A DNA stretch of 64,000 nucleotides. It comes from Cylicocyclus nassatus. Lineage: Eukaryota; Nematoda; Chromadorea; Rhabditida; Strongylidae. The position numbers were made by a program, and so were the translations under genes. Position 1 is the stretch's first letter; the number at the start of each line of letters is the position of its first letter. The stretch is taken from positions 59,007,823 through 59,071,822 of the forward strand of contig CATQJL010000112.1 of the NCBI GenBank assembly GCA_958299035.1, given 5' to 3'. Shown piece by piece: positions 33,517 through 43,946 of this stretch. Under the pieces are notes generated by a model. It worked only from the letters and a program-made list of their open reading frames with translations, ran no database searches and had not been told where the DNA came from.

Positions 33517-34663
33517 TTCTGCCAGTCTGATTAGTCACTAAGACACCTGCGCTCTGTCGGGTTGGAGGTGCTTTTATCCATGCCAGTACTATGTCGGAAT
33601 CTGTGTAGCATATAACCTCGTTAATGCGATAGATCGATTCCAGTTCTTTACAGATAAACCAAGCTAGCCGCAAGCCTAACGTTGCTGCGTTCATTTCCAG
33701 CTTCGGTATCGTCATCGCTGTCTTTATTGATGGGAGTTTTGATTTTCCCATTATCAGGTTGGATTCTTCCTCCGTCGTGAGGTACGCGCATGCTGCCATT
33801 GCCCATTGGCTAGCATCTGTAAAAACGACCAATCGCGCAGTGTTGGGTTTCCTGATGATTTGCCTGTTTATTTCCTTGTAGAATGTAGATATCTCGCTCG
33901 ATATCTGCCGCCACTGATCCTGTAATGGTGCGGTAAGCGGCGTATCCCAATCCAGCTCTTCCTTCCACAGCGACTGAAGGAATATTTTGGCTGGAAGCAA
34001 AAGAGGCACTATGAATCCCATTGGGTCGTATATCGATGCTAGTTGCTGTGTAACGGTGCGTTTGGTAATCTTCTCCTTTGAAGCAACCATAGATCCTCTG
34101 ATGATAAATTTGTCCGCCTCTGAATTCCAGGGAATTCCAAGAACCTTTGGACAAATGGATTTCATCCTATCCGCTTCGGCGATTGTTGTGTTGAATTGCT
34201 GGTCGTTGGAGCGGTATTCTCGAAGATTCATATTCAGCTCGCGAAATAGCGTTTTTGTGTGAGTGTATTTCGCGAGTGCTTCTTCGGATGACTGTGCTCC
34301 AAAAAAGAGGTTATCTACATACAGGTTTTTCCTGATTTCCGGTGCCATATCGTCGTTACTTGCTGTGTTTTCTAGATGATAACTATCGTCGCACTTAACA
34401 AGAACGGCGAAGCATTGAGACCGAAAGTGACTCGGGTAAAGCTGTAGACCACCAAGTTGTCTGGCGTGGGTGGGAGCGTAATATCCCTTATCCATATGCA
34501 GCGCGTTGCGTCGCGGTCTCTTTCTTGTAACCGCACTTGTAGAAAAGCCTTCTCGATGTCCGACATTACTGCAATCCGGTGGAGTCGGAACCGAAGTATC
34601 ACTCCCACCAAGTCTGGTAAAATGAGGGGGCCTTGATGCAGGACGTCGTTCAAGCATGGGCAA
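33074..34663 (-). pseudogene. BEL pol: RT thumb and RNase H
   Basis: 529 codons, of which the true coding part is about 34390 to 33540. KNLYVDNLFFGAQSSEEA contains the RT catalytic box as YVDN. LDWDTPLTAPLQDQWRQI is the BEL spacer. The RNase H motifs are VVFTDASQWAMAACAYL, PKLEMNAATLGLRLAWF and YTDSDIVLAWI. Both ends are out-of-frame translations. Confidence 0.85.
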
Positions 34664-35184
34664 TCCTTGTAGTGAGCCGACGCATCAAATACAATCCTCA
34701 TTCTTATTGTTTCTTTTGATGGCGTGATAACAGCCTGGTGCAGTAGATAGTGTATTATGCTTCCTTCCGTTGGCTCATTTGGCGATACCTCCTCTATGAC
34801 TCCCTTTTCCAACTGGTCCTTGAATGTTTTGTCGTATGCATTCAAGGTCTCCGTGTCATTCTGGTATATCTCCAAGACCTTTTCCAGTCTCTTGAGAGCC
34901 AGTGCTTTATTATCCGGAAGATCTGGATGGTCTTCTTTCCATGGCAAACGTACATAGTAGCCATCTTCTCGCTTTTCGATCGACTCCTTGAAGTCCTGGA
35001 GTACCTTCTCGTTTATTTTCTGCAGCTCGGTTTGCTGTGTACCAGTAAATTCTTCTGTGCCGGTTGATTCCAAAGACCAGTAACGGTCCCATATCTCCTT
35101 TTCGGTTTCGGAACCTTGTAAAGTGCATATTATTGCCGATCTTTGGCTACATTGGCTTTGCCTGCCGCTAATAGTGTACCCCAA
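34372..35184 (-). pseudogene. BEL pol: RT fingers and palm
   Basis: 270 codons. KTFKDQLEKGVIEEVSP, TIRMRIVFDASAHYKDCPCL and AVMSDIEKAFLQVRLQERDR (first catalytic Asp), then VTFGLNASPFLLSAT. The frame also stays open upstream (LGCDYLWNFIES ... IPTKLGYTISGR) to about 35270, with one TAG near 35210. A shift near 35270 separates it from the gag-protease frame. Confidence 0.88.
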
Positions 35185-35257
35185 TTTAGTGGGTATTAGC
35201 TACAAGCCTGATGGTAGACTCAGCTTTTTGGTAGACTCAATAAAGTTCCAGAGGTAA

Positions 35258-37066
35258 TCACAGCCGAGTAAGCTGTGGTTTCACTGCTCCCTCTTCTATT
35301 GGCATAGATAGGCGGTATTTTCCTTTTCGGATAAACTGCAAATCTTCCTTATTGAGGCTTGCTCGTTGTACGGCACTTGTGATGTAATCATTTTTGTAAA
35401 GTTGTACACTGTGCTTGGTTCCATTGCGATCCATCAGCGTTAAGCGCGTAATCGCACAGGTTTTGATCTTCGTAGCTGGCGTGCCGAATGTGTTCAATTC
35501 TAGTGAAGTTGTACCCACTACTGGCAAGTTGAGTTTAACTGCGAGTTGTTCCTCCATAAACGAGAGTTCTGAACCGGTATCCAACAAAACGACTACTTCG
35601 CGGGCTTCTCCTTCGGCATTAATGATCTTAACTGCTCCGGTGAGTAAGATCACTTTGCCTTGTTTCCACTCGTTTTTCTTCTTCAGTTGCAGTACCAGTG
35701 GGGCCTCTGGCGTAACACTTTCCAATGGTTTTTGTTGATCCATTGAAGTGTCGTGTGCTTCTCGCTCCGTTATACTTTTTGTAACTGTATGTTGTTTCGA
35801 GTGGAGTCGAGCGGTGCCTTTCGTTTTTTGGAAAACTTTCTTTTCTGTGGGTTCTTGATGCTCTGCCAACTTGCGATGGTACTCCGGCTCTCTTAGCCTG
35901 CTCTCCGAGCATATTGCTGTGTGGTGCTTTTTGTGGCACTTTCTGCAGTTGCCGCTTGGGCACGACGCCACTCTATGATTCGCAGACCCACAATTGAGGC
36001 ACCTGTTGAATTCAAGAAGGAACCTTTTCTTTTGTGCTGCTGTGGGAATGTCTGGGCAGAATGTCCATCTGTGTCCACTTCGTCCACAGCACTCGCACCC
36101 TATGCTTTGTGTTCCTCCACTTCTCGGCTCTGTGCTTCTTCTATATTGTCGAGCTTCTGCCGAGAGTCTATCGTTCAGTTCTTCTTCTTGGGAAAGTAGC
36201 TCGTCAATGGCGTCTAGCCATTGGTTCAGTGTCCATTCCTGACGATCTTCGTTTTTCAGCTGTTTTTCCAACGCCGCTCTTCGTATGCGTACATGGAATT
36301 TATCCAAAAAAGTCTCGATTGTCAGTTCATTATCCAATTGCTGCTCGTGTTCTTGCAGCTGTGTTGCTATTGTGCTTAGCTGGTCCCATAATTGCCTTTG
36401 CTCCAATGTGCTAGGACCTCTTGCTGAACAGTTCTTCAAGTTTTTGTTCAGCTGCCTCACTATCCCGCTTTTATTTCCATATCGCTTAGTCAGGTGTTCC
36501 ACGGCTTTCTCATAGTTGCTGGCCGATACGAAGAATCGCGAAACCGATTGTTTCGCCTCCCCACCTAGCGAGCTAAGCAGATAGTTGAACTTCTGGAGAT
36601 CTGTGAGGTTTTGGTCGTGCACTTTGGCTTTGAATAAAGCCCAAAAATTATCCCATTCCCATTTCTTTCCTGTAAATATAGGAATGGGGATAACTGGGAG
36701 CTTGCTGAGAGCTGCAGAACATTGGTGGTTTGTTTCACTTGTTCTGTAAGTGCTACTTATTCGGTTCTCCAATGAGGACCTGTGCGCGTGCAGTTTCATT
36801 ATGGTTGCATGAGTTCTTTTGATGTACTTGTCGAGACGATCTTCTTCTTCATCTGTCGTTTCCGTTGCTTCATCGAAGGCCTTGGTTAAGTTTAGCAGAG
36901 ACTTTTCCAAGAGGTCGATGTTCCTCTGGCACGTATCTGCGTCTCTTTCCCAAACCCAACTTTCCCCCTCTGATTGGGGTACCTGGCTAGATTCCTGTAG
37001 CCATTGCAAGGCTGCTTCATTTCTTTTGGTTACCAGTCCTTTAAGCGACCTAATTGTGCTAGCCAT
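35258..37066 (-). CDS. gag: BEL Gag-protease polyprotein
   Basis: 602 codons starting MASTIRSLKGLV. Residues ~1-115 are helical and charged. ~125-290 match the DUF1759 Gag domain (VIPIPIFTGKKWEWDNFWAL). Residues ~323-386 hold three zinc knuckles (CECCGRSGHRWTFC, CLNCGSANHRVASC, CRKCHKKHHTAIC), expected to bind the RNA genome. The aspartic protease active site is at ~496-499 (VVLLDTGSELSFM). It ends within the protease-RT linker, where the pol frame takes over. It is intact over its whole length, the only core gene of the element that is. Confidence 0.9.
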   Translation of the reverse strand: MASTIRSLKGLVTKRNEAALQWLQESSQVPQSEGESWVWERDADTCQRNIDLLEKSLLNLTKAFDEATETTDEEEDRLDKYIKRTHATIMKLHAHRSSLENRISSTYRTSETNHQCSAALSKLPVIPIPIFTGKKWEWDNFWALFKAKVHDQNLTDLQKFNYLLSSLGGEAKQSVSRFFVSASNYEKAVEHLTKRYGNKSGIVRQLNKNLKNCSARGPSTLEQRQLWDQLSTIATQLQEHEQQLDNELTIETFLDKFHVRIRRAALEKQLKNEDRQEWTLNQWLDAIDELLSQEEELNDRLSAEARQYRRSTEPRSGGTQSIGCECCGRSGHRWTFCPDIPTAAQKKRFLLEFNRCLNCGSANHRVASCPSGNCRKCHKKHHTAICSESRLREPEYHRKLAEHQEPTEKKVFQKTKGTARLHSKQHTVTKSITEREAHDTSMDQQKPLESVTPEAPLVLQLKKKNEWKQGKVILLTGAVKIINAEGEAREVVVLLDTGSELSFMEEQLAVKLNLPVVGTTSLELNTFGTPATKIKTCAITRLTLMDRNGTKHSVQLYKNDYITSAVQRASLNKEDLQFIRKGKYRLSMPIEEGAVKPQLTRL

Positions 37067-37165
37067 GCTTGGGTTAGTTTGTCTGAAGCTGTGCGTTAAC
37101 CTGTGAGCTCATGCAGTGTTAGCAATTGAAGCGTTATTTGAGTGCAACAAATCGTACCTGTGTTT

Positions 37166-37179
37166 GACCGGATGCACCA
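37166..37179 (-). promoter_or_regulatory. tRNA primer-binding site
   Basis: Two bases after the 5' LTR, the minus strand reads TGGTGCATCCGGTC. It starts with TGG as expected for pairing with a tRNA 3' CCA end, and resembles a glycine tRNA complement. The tRNA identity is inference. Confidence 0.7.
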
Positions 37180-37181
37180 AT

Positions 37182-37803
37182 TGTACGGAGGTTCGGTGTC
37201 TTATATCGGACTGTACGTTGTTGTTTGTTGCCACGCGGGACTTTGATTGTTTGTTGCACTGCGCGCACAGTACCTCAAACTTGGGTAATTAAACCTTTAT
37301 TAGAAAATTTATCAACACATAAACGCGACTCTACAAGCAACCGATAATAAACAGTAATGAGCATAAATAATGAGCAACTATAAGCATTCTGGAATCCTAC
37401 AAATAAACAGACCTGTAACTAAGCATAAAATATGCCTGTGACTCTAACTATATAGAAGCTATCTGCGAATCTATGGAGAACGCATAACATGCCACTAAGA
37501 TATGTGATTGCTATGCATCTGAGCGAAAGGAGCAAAATGTCAACGGTGAGCTAAAAGCAATTATAAGAATGAGAAATGATGAAGAAGTGGAAGATTAGCT
37601 ACACTGAGAAATAAAATTGAAAGGGAGGAATTGCAACATGGCATTCTACGAAAATGTTTCTCTAAACTGCTTCTATCTTTTTTTATACGCTTTTAGCTCA
37701 GCCTCCACATTCCACAGATAGTCAGCTGTAGCTCTGCGCCAGATGTTGATTGCTGTGACTCATATCAGGCGCAAAGAACTTACGAACTGCGAAAGTTCGT
37801 ATA
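37182..37803 (-). repeat. 5' LTR of the BEL element
   Basis: 622 bp, same length as the 3' LTR, about 10 substitutions by eye. It is followed at 37804 by the target duplication GCTGT. It should hold the element's promoter. No clean TATA box was recognised. Confidence 0.93.
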
Positions 37804-38439
37804 GCTGTTGAGAGATGAAAAATTAGTCTGTGCTGAAAGGTATTAATTTTCGGAATCTCCATTAGATCAGTGGGGCCCTAAGATTTTTTTGGCGGAGCGG
37901 GGGGGGGGGGGGAGGAGGAGGAGCATTTCTCTCCTCAGGGAACGGCCATAGGTTGTCGATGTTGTCGGTGTTGTCGGTGTTGTCGGTGTTGTCGGGGTCG
38001 GAGACAGTTTAGGAAGCGCGCGAAACGTGGAGGCTATCATGAGGTCCTACAACGACCGGCAACCTCGGCAACCCCGAACACCGACAACACCGACAACACC
38101 GACAACATCGACAACACCGACAACCTATGGCCGTTCCCTCAGAAGCCTCTGGCGGTAGCAACGATTTTCGGCATAGGTCTCAATTTTTGAAAGCTCAGTA
38201 ACTTTGAAATCTATCTGCAATTTCTGAACTTTTATTTTTCAACATAACGAACAAAGTCTTAATTCAACACCGTGAAAAAAACCCTTTTACTCTTTAAACA
38301 GGAAATCGTGATTTTTACTGCAGATTTTGAAAAGTCACTGCAGTCAAATTACGTAGGGACTTTCGCTCCAACCCTATTGGAAGAGCGCAGTGAATAAGAG
38401 AGCTCTATACAGACAGAACACGTGTACAAAGATTTACAG
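37804..38439. other. Repeat-rich spacer upstream of the PMP3 exon
   Basis: Contains a G14 tract at 37899-37912 followed by GGA repeats, and a foldback at 37936-38140. The missing first exon of the PMP3-like gene was not found here. Confidence 0.5.
37936..38140. mobile_element. Foldback with tandem TGTTGTCGG arms
   Basis: Left AGGGAACGGCCATAGGTTGT and right ACAACCTATGGCCGTTCCCT are perfect inverted repeats. They run into 9-bp tandem units (GTTGTCGGT on the left, ACACCGACA on the right). The short centre is non-repetitive. Confidence 0.8.
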
Positions 38440-38766
38440 CCTCTCGCGCTATTGTTGGATCAGGGATGTCATCGCGCCTTCTGGATCAATTCCCTGCTTA
38501 CACTGTTGCTATACGTTCCTGGAGTTATACATGCTTTCAAAGTGATTCTTGCTGGAGGCCGTCATCATTACGATCATCACGACCACCTCGATCATTATGG
38601 TCACCATCAACATCATCACCATCGTGAAGAAGTTTTCGTAGTTCAACCTCAAACTCATTACATTGCTCAACCTGTAGTAATTCAACATGGAGCCCACGCA
38701 CAACCCGTCGTTGGGCAAGGAGTGGTATCAAATCAGTCACAGTCAATTTATCCTGATGTCAACTAA
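38440..38766 (+). CDS. PMP3/UPF0057-family small membrane protein, terminal exon
   Basis: 108 residues from a TTTACAG acceptor to TAA. The first ~35 residues match the second half of the PMP3 stress-induced proteolipid family: PLALLLDQGCHRAFWINSLL then TLLLYVPGVIHAFKVI, a membrane-spanning segment. After this comes a hydrophilic His-rich tail (GGRHHYDHHDHLDHYGHH, QHHHHREE) and a Q/V/H-rich end. The family modulates plasma membrane potential in yeast; the tail could bind metal (inference). The first exon, which should carry the start Met and first helix, is absent upstream to the BEL element 640 bp away. It may lie beyond the BEL insertion. A 5' in-frame GTG at 38422 is not a likely start. Confidence 0.7.
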   Translation, partial: PLALLLDQGCHRAFWINSLLTLLLYVPGVIHAFKVILAGGRHHYDHHDHLDHYGHHQHHHHREEVFVVQPQTHYIAQPVVIQHGAHAQPVVGQGVVSNQSQSIYPDVN

Positions 38767-38901
38767 TTAGCTCTTTAGTCTATAGTTACGAGCTCTTGTG
38801 TGTTTTCCACCATGTGTAAACAGCACTGACTTAACAATACATATCTCTCCAAGATGTTTGAAGGCAGCGTCCAGACAGATCTGGACCTGGAAATTTTACA
38901 T

Positions 38902-39170
38902 GGAAAGTACTTTGGGGCCCTAATTAAGGCACTGCCCAAGCGGCAGCGCAGGTAGTGCTCTAACGCCTGAGATATTCCCCTCGAGACTGGACCCCGCGAT
39001 CGTAGTCGCATGACTTCATAGCAATTTCTCGCCAGGACCCACGCTTTGCGTCATGAATCCATGCGAAATACGATCGCGGGGTCCAGTTTCGAGATATATC
39101 TCAGCCGTCAGTGCACTACCTGAGCTGCCTGTTGGGCAGCGGCTTAGTTAGAGCCCCAAAATTACTATCC
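38902..39170. mobile_element. Foldback MITE, about 270 bp
   Basis: Left GGAAAGTACTTTGGGGCC and right GAGCCCCAAAATTACTATCC are inverted. The arms continue through GGCACTGCCCAAGCGGCAGC and GACTGGACCCCGCGATCG, which is mirrored by CGATCGCGGGGTCCAG. Confidence 0.8.
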
Positions 39171-39798
39171 AAGTGAGATCCCCATGTGTCCAGACTTGCC
39201 CGGAAGCTGCCTTTGAACGTTCTGTCTCTGTTTGTCTTCGTTGCAGACTACTGAATGATCATATTCTTGCTATTGAAATTCCTTCAGTGTGCCGCTAGAA
39301 TTTTTCTCTTTTTCAAGCATCACCTTAATTGTTCCAAAGATATGTAGTCTTACCAGAGCATCAAAATTTGCCATTGTAGATATCACATTGGTTTCAGTAT
39401 GATTTGCAGACTTGCAATTGCTGTTCATCCAGTCAGATGTGGCAAAGTTAAGTACGAAAACAACTCTTTGATCTATTGTCATGCTTTACCTTTCTTGTCA
39501 AGTTCATTTCTAGGTGGTCCTACACGGGCCTAATTGTAACGCCAGGTTAATGAATATTTGTACCGTAAATATATAACTTTGTCTAAGAAAACACTATAAA
39601 TTCATATGCTCTTCACTATGTATAACCAGGATGAAGTAATTTATTTATTAGAAAAAGTATAGCATTTTATTTACACTCTGTGCTGTTATGAAACAAAACC
39701 AAATTCGAGAAAATTCTAAAAATTAACTAGAGACATCCGGTCACCATAAACTTTTCTCTATTAGAAAGGTTAGCAGTGGAAACAAGATCAGAAATATA
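39171..39798. other. Non-coding AT-rich stretch
   Basis: No exon or repeat boundary recognised. Confidence 0.3.
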
Positions 39799-40492
39799 CA
39801 GGGTGTCCGTAAAGTATGCATACACTGTTTGATCGTCAATATCTCTTTTCCCAAGAAGTCTTTTGCCTTGCTTCAGGTACCATTTTGTAGAGCTGGCTTC
39901 AACTTAGATTTGCGGTATAGAACGAATCACCCATCTCTCTTCATTACTGTAGGATTACGGTAGAAAGTTGAAAGAGGGTTTTGGGCCATGAAAGGCCATA
40001 TTTTGTCTCAGAAAGGAGACAAAACAGCCTGAAAACTTTTGCACTAGGCTAATTAGAGTTGTTGATTCTAACTGTAAAGTTCCCAACTTTTTATGATGCT
40101 TCATTGAAGGGTTATGCCAGGTAAGAGGTAGCAGCCATTTTCTGAATGTTCCTAAAAAGTGCCATTGCACCGTTTAGAAAGCTTCGTAATTTTGTGAATA
40201 GCTGAGTATTGAACTCAGCGTCCACAAAAACCCTATTACACAAGTTTTCACATTTTTTTGAAAAACTTTGAAAAACGGCAGCTTTTTCCACATTGACACC
40301 ATATGTTTCAGGTTTCACCGTAATCCCATAGTAATGAAGAGAGATGGGTGATTGTTCTATACTGCAAATCTAAGTTGAAGCCAGCTCTACAAAATGGTAC
40401 CTGAAACAAGGCAAAAGACTTCTTGGGAAAAGAGATATTAAAAAAGAGATATTAACGATCAAACAGTGTATACATACTTTACGGACACCCTG
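39799..40492. mobile_element. Palindromic mariner-type element, 694 bp
   Basis: Flanked by TA on both sides. The left end CAGGGTGTCCGTAAAGTATG is mirrored by TACTTTACGGACACCCTG at the right. Arms of more than 200 bp pair almost fully (CAAGAAGTCTTTTGCCTTG, AGCTGGCTTCAACTTAGATT). The ends and TA target are typical of mariner. No transposase is encoded. It has an 11-bp AAAAAGAGATATT-type duplication in the right arm near 40432-40453. Confidence 0.85.
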
Positions 40493-40750
40493 TATTTAGG
40501 TTTTGTTAGACGTTCCAGAGATTTTAGCGAAAATCAACCAAATTATTCAATGTTTTATATTAGCTGTATTAGAGTCAAGCGTGCGGTGTGGCCCACCCGT
40601 CTTGACGACCGGCCGTACTGAGAGGTCAGAAAGGGCGGAGGCGGCTTCCGTAGCAGTGGGTGGAGAAATAATAGCAGCATTCATTTACTTTTTTCAGGCG
40701 GTGCAATGCATAGCCTCAAAGAGAATCTATACAACCATTCTATTGAACAG

Positions 40751-41579
40751 GTATAGTGGACGTCATCCATCTAGTCACCTCGGTGCGATGTGTGTTACTG
40801 CACAAAAATTTGAAATCCTGGATGAGGCGCTGGGGTCCCGCCGTACCGCGCCTACCCCAAGTGCACAGTACGGCTAAAATTTGACGCCATACTGCTTATT
40901 TTCCATATTTTAATGTTTTTTTTGCTCTTAGCTTTACGCATGGTCTTCTCGATTATATGTCGCCTTTATACGCCATGCATGCCGTTCCAGATCGAATCTC
41001 AAAATTCATCACTTTTACTTTCAGGAGAAGGCAGAAGATCGGCAAACTTGCAAACTTTCAAGGTAGGTCTGCTTTTAAGAAAAAAAGAGTAGGGTATCCG
41101 TTAGGCAGTAAGAGTTTCAACTTTCTTCAATCTAGAAAAGCTTCTCAAAATAAATTCAGCAAAAAAACCACGGCTTTTGATATCAGTGAGAAGGAAGTTG
41201 AAACTAATACTGCTCAAAAGATACTCTGCTCCTTCTGCATACGACAATACTGACGAAAGCGGATTTACTTCAGAATCTTGCAAGTTTGCCCATCTTCTGT
41301 CTACTCCTGAAAGTAAAAGTGATAAATCTGATATATTCGATCTGAAACATCATGCATGACATTGAAACGACAAATAACCGAGAACTAGCCGGTGTGTGAA
41401 GCTAAGAACAGAGTATAGCATGAAGATATAAAAAACAGACAGTTTTGCGTTAAATTTTAACCGTACTGTCACTTGGTGTAAGCACGGTACGGCGGGACCC
41501 CAGCGCCTCATCCAGAATTTCAGATGTGTGCAGTAACACACATCGCAACGAGGTGACGAGACGGATGACATCTACTATA
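40751..41579. mobile_element. Palindromic element with TATAGTRGAYGTCATCC ends, about 830 bp
   Basis: The left end TATAGTGGACGTCATCC mirrors the right GGATGACATCTACTATA. Arms contain CGATGTGTGTTACTGCACA, CTGGGGTCCCGCCGTACCG, and TTTTACTTTCAGGAGAAGGC with its right-arm counterpart. ORFs of up to 124 codons are repeat translations. The terminal TA suggests a Tc1/mariner-type target. Confidence 0.75.
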
Positions 41580-41658
41580 CATGCGTAAACATACACGCAC
41601 TTGTGCATAAACTCTAATCTTATCGTGTAGACATAGACTTCGCTTTGATAGTACAAAG

Positions 41659-43070
41659 CATACCTCATAGTCTAGAGACAGGACCTCAAAAGTGAAGGTT
41701 ATTCATACAAAACTAGAGAAAAAAAAGAAAAAAGTTAGTGAAAGCAAAGAAATTCCTTGAAAATTGGATAAAAACGCTGCAGTAAGTTTGGAATTTTTTA
41801 TTTGGCGGCATCGCAAGTTTTTGCTCCAGAACCACGCAGTCCACAACATGGGGGAAAACGAGAAAAAGCTAGTTTTTTTTGTGTTTATTCCGAAAACAAC
41901 CATGTTTCGAAAGTAAGATTATCAAGAGAAGATAAACAAGAAAAGAATTAGTTTTGAAAACTAGAGTTTTGTTCTTACCTTGTCGAAATGCGCGTCAAAG
42001 CCAAGCTAGTTTCTGATGTCCTTTAAATTTTTACCCCGCATTGTGGTTCTCGTTTTTGGGACGTTGTCTAAATTGTTGCCCTCATTAATCTGAGCAATAA
42101 TCGTCCAAGCTGAAAAAAAATCGCTGCGAAATCACTGAAATAAAACATTCTAAAGAAAAACGCATTTTTGCACTTTTCCAACAAATTTTAATTAAATTCC
42201 GCCTTAATTGAAGAGATAAGCATTGGACCCCTATCTGCATTATTAACAAAAAGATCTAGAGAATGCGCGAAAGACCGCGTGAAAAAAGTTAAGCTAGGGT
42301 AAGAACAAGAGGCGACAAGAAGATTTTTGCCAGATTTCTCGTTTAAACCAAAAAACGTGGTTTGAGATATTGTCAGCAAGAAAGCAGGGATCTTGTGCAT
42401 TAATATGATATACAATTTGCTAGAAATGGGTTCAGAACGACGAAGGAAAGGGTGCCAGAGCCACGCCTAAACCCGTTTGGGGTAGCGAGATAGCGTGTAA
42501 CGCGCGGAGACGCAGACGAGCAGAGGAGAAAGACCAGAGCCGACAGGGCATTTGGTTCTGGTCGTAGATCTCCACGAGGTCTTAACAAAACCCCGCAATA
42601 TTTTATATCATTCTGAACGCCTGACACGACGAGGAGCACTGACACGTTGTCGGTGCTCTCAAGCGTTAAAAACACTCATTAACAAGATAGACCAGCATCG
42701 GGCTCGAGTCTTTGCGCAAAAATTAAGGGCACTTTCGCGTTTCCATTCGATTCCAGCAGCTTCCCTAAACTTCTGAAACTCAATCTAGTTAAATAAGAGG
42801 TTAAGTGAGAAATATTGTCCTAAATTCTGAAGAAACGTCTACAGAAACATTTTATTTGAAAAAAAGGTTATAAAAACGCAAGTTGTCGGCTTTGCTGAGT
42901 TAATCAAAGGATATTATTCCCTATATTTGCTTCATTCACATCCATTTCGATATAGTCAGGATTATGACATCCGGGACAAAACCCCGGATGGCTTTTGTTT
43001 TTTGTAGGTGAAGACTGTATTCTATCATGGCGCCCAAGGTGAAGGTATACATAGCTCTATGATCGAGATT
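41659..43070 (+). mobile_element. Single diverged copy of the 'ATACCT...TCTAGAGACAGG' element
   Basis: Homologous to 21413-22746 in the same orientation. Shared blocks include TAGTCTAGAGACAGG, AAAAGTGAAGGTT, GGATAAAAACGCTGCA, TTTAAATTTTTACCCC, GGGACGTTGTCTA, CCCCGGATG and the GC-rich palindrome near 42452-42562. It is a solo element, whereas the other locus has two in inverted orientation. Confidence 0.75.
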
Positions 43071-43083
43071 ATAGTACAGACTA

Positions 43084-43373
43084 GTTGGCAAACCCGGCTC
43101 CGCCCGGGCCTGTCTATAATATATTTGTAATCAGCATGCTCGATTACCCCCCTGTGCCAACTCCCAGCCCTGTAGCTCAAATTTTGCAAAAAATCGATAA
43201 AATCGATATCGATCGATAACGAAAAGTAGCCTATGACACCCGCCGGGGCCCAAAGTGTATGTGTGCCAAGTTTGGTCCCGATCCGTTCAGAAATAAAAAT
43301 TTCTATTCCGCACATACGTACACACATACAGACATACAGACAGACAAACATTCAGCTTTATATATAAGATACT
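43084..43373 (-). mobile_element. (TCTG)n-ended repeat, half element
   Basis: Matches one half of 4208-4981: GCATGCTCGATTAC, TTTTGCAAAAAATCGATAAA, CCAAGTTTGGTCCCGATCCG, the CAGA microsatellite and the end TTTATATATAAGAT. Confidence 0.75.
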
Positions 43374-43946
43374 ATGGTCAGTACAAAAATAAGCCCATCC
43401 ATTTGTAGAAACTAGTTTTTATATTGAAATGGCTTACGGGCCATTTCAGATCAGACACACAAACACGGATGATATTTACAAATTGACTTGATTGTTCTAT
43501 GTACCTTGCTTTCTGTGAAGTTTGGAGGGATTGCAGTTCTCGAAATTGAGGATTTCATGCGTACTTGCGACAAACTGCCGATTTTTTTCCGGAAAGACAG
43601 CCTATCGTTTTTTCTTTTTGAGAACAACATATTGTGGGCACTGTTTACAACAATTTTCAGAATAATTGAGTGAACGAGGTAGTTTTCACAAAAACTTCCT
43701 GCTTGAGCCCGAGAAGCAGAAGTGTATTGATTTTTTGCATAAATTTCGATTAAAAATGAGTGCACTGCCTTCCAGCATTTTAGAGGTAAACATGATTGCC
43801 CAGTAGTGAAACTTCGACATTGTGACAACTCTATGACAGATTTGTTTGATTCAGAAACTTGAGCGAATTCTAGCAAAATTCGTACCATGATAGAAAGTGT
43901 TTAGAATAATTTAATAAATATGCAACTTAATGTCTGATGATAGAGA
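43374..43946. other. Region with an unassigned 145-codon minus-strand ORF
   Basis: The ORF 43451-43888 starts MVRILLEFAQVSESNKSV and has scattered Cys and Lys residues but no recognisable domain. It lies just downstream (in minus-strand sense) of the small Cys-containing gene and may be 3' non-coding or a decayed transposase. Confidence 0.25.

Larger units (their letters stand above)
26284..37803 (-). mobile_element. BEL/Pao LTR retrotransposon with envelope-like gene, 11.5 kb
   Basis: Two 622-bp LTRs bound the element and GCTGT is duplicated on both sides (26279-26283, 37804-37808). Read on the minus strand the order is 5' LTR, primer-binding site, gag-protease, reverse transcriptase/RNase H, integrase, envelope, an extra zinc-knuckle ORF, polypurine tract, 3' LTR. 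The domain order RT-RNase H-integrase, the DUF1759-like Gag and the integrase C-terminal tail are those of BEL/Pao. The LTRs differ at only about ten positions by eye, so insertion is recent. Even so, pol carries several frame breaks and env one stop, so this copy is not intact as assembled. Confidence 0.93.

Noticed and set aside
38509..38746. Met/Asp-rich minus-strand ORFs
   Set aside because: Antisense of the His-rich tail of the PMP3 exon.
40503..41359. ORFs of 60-124 codons
   Set aside because: They fall in the arms of the palindromic element 40751-41579 and are not conserved between arms.
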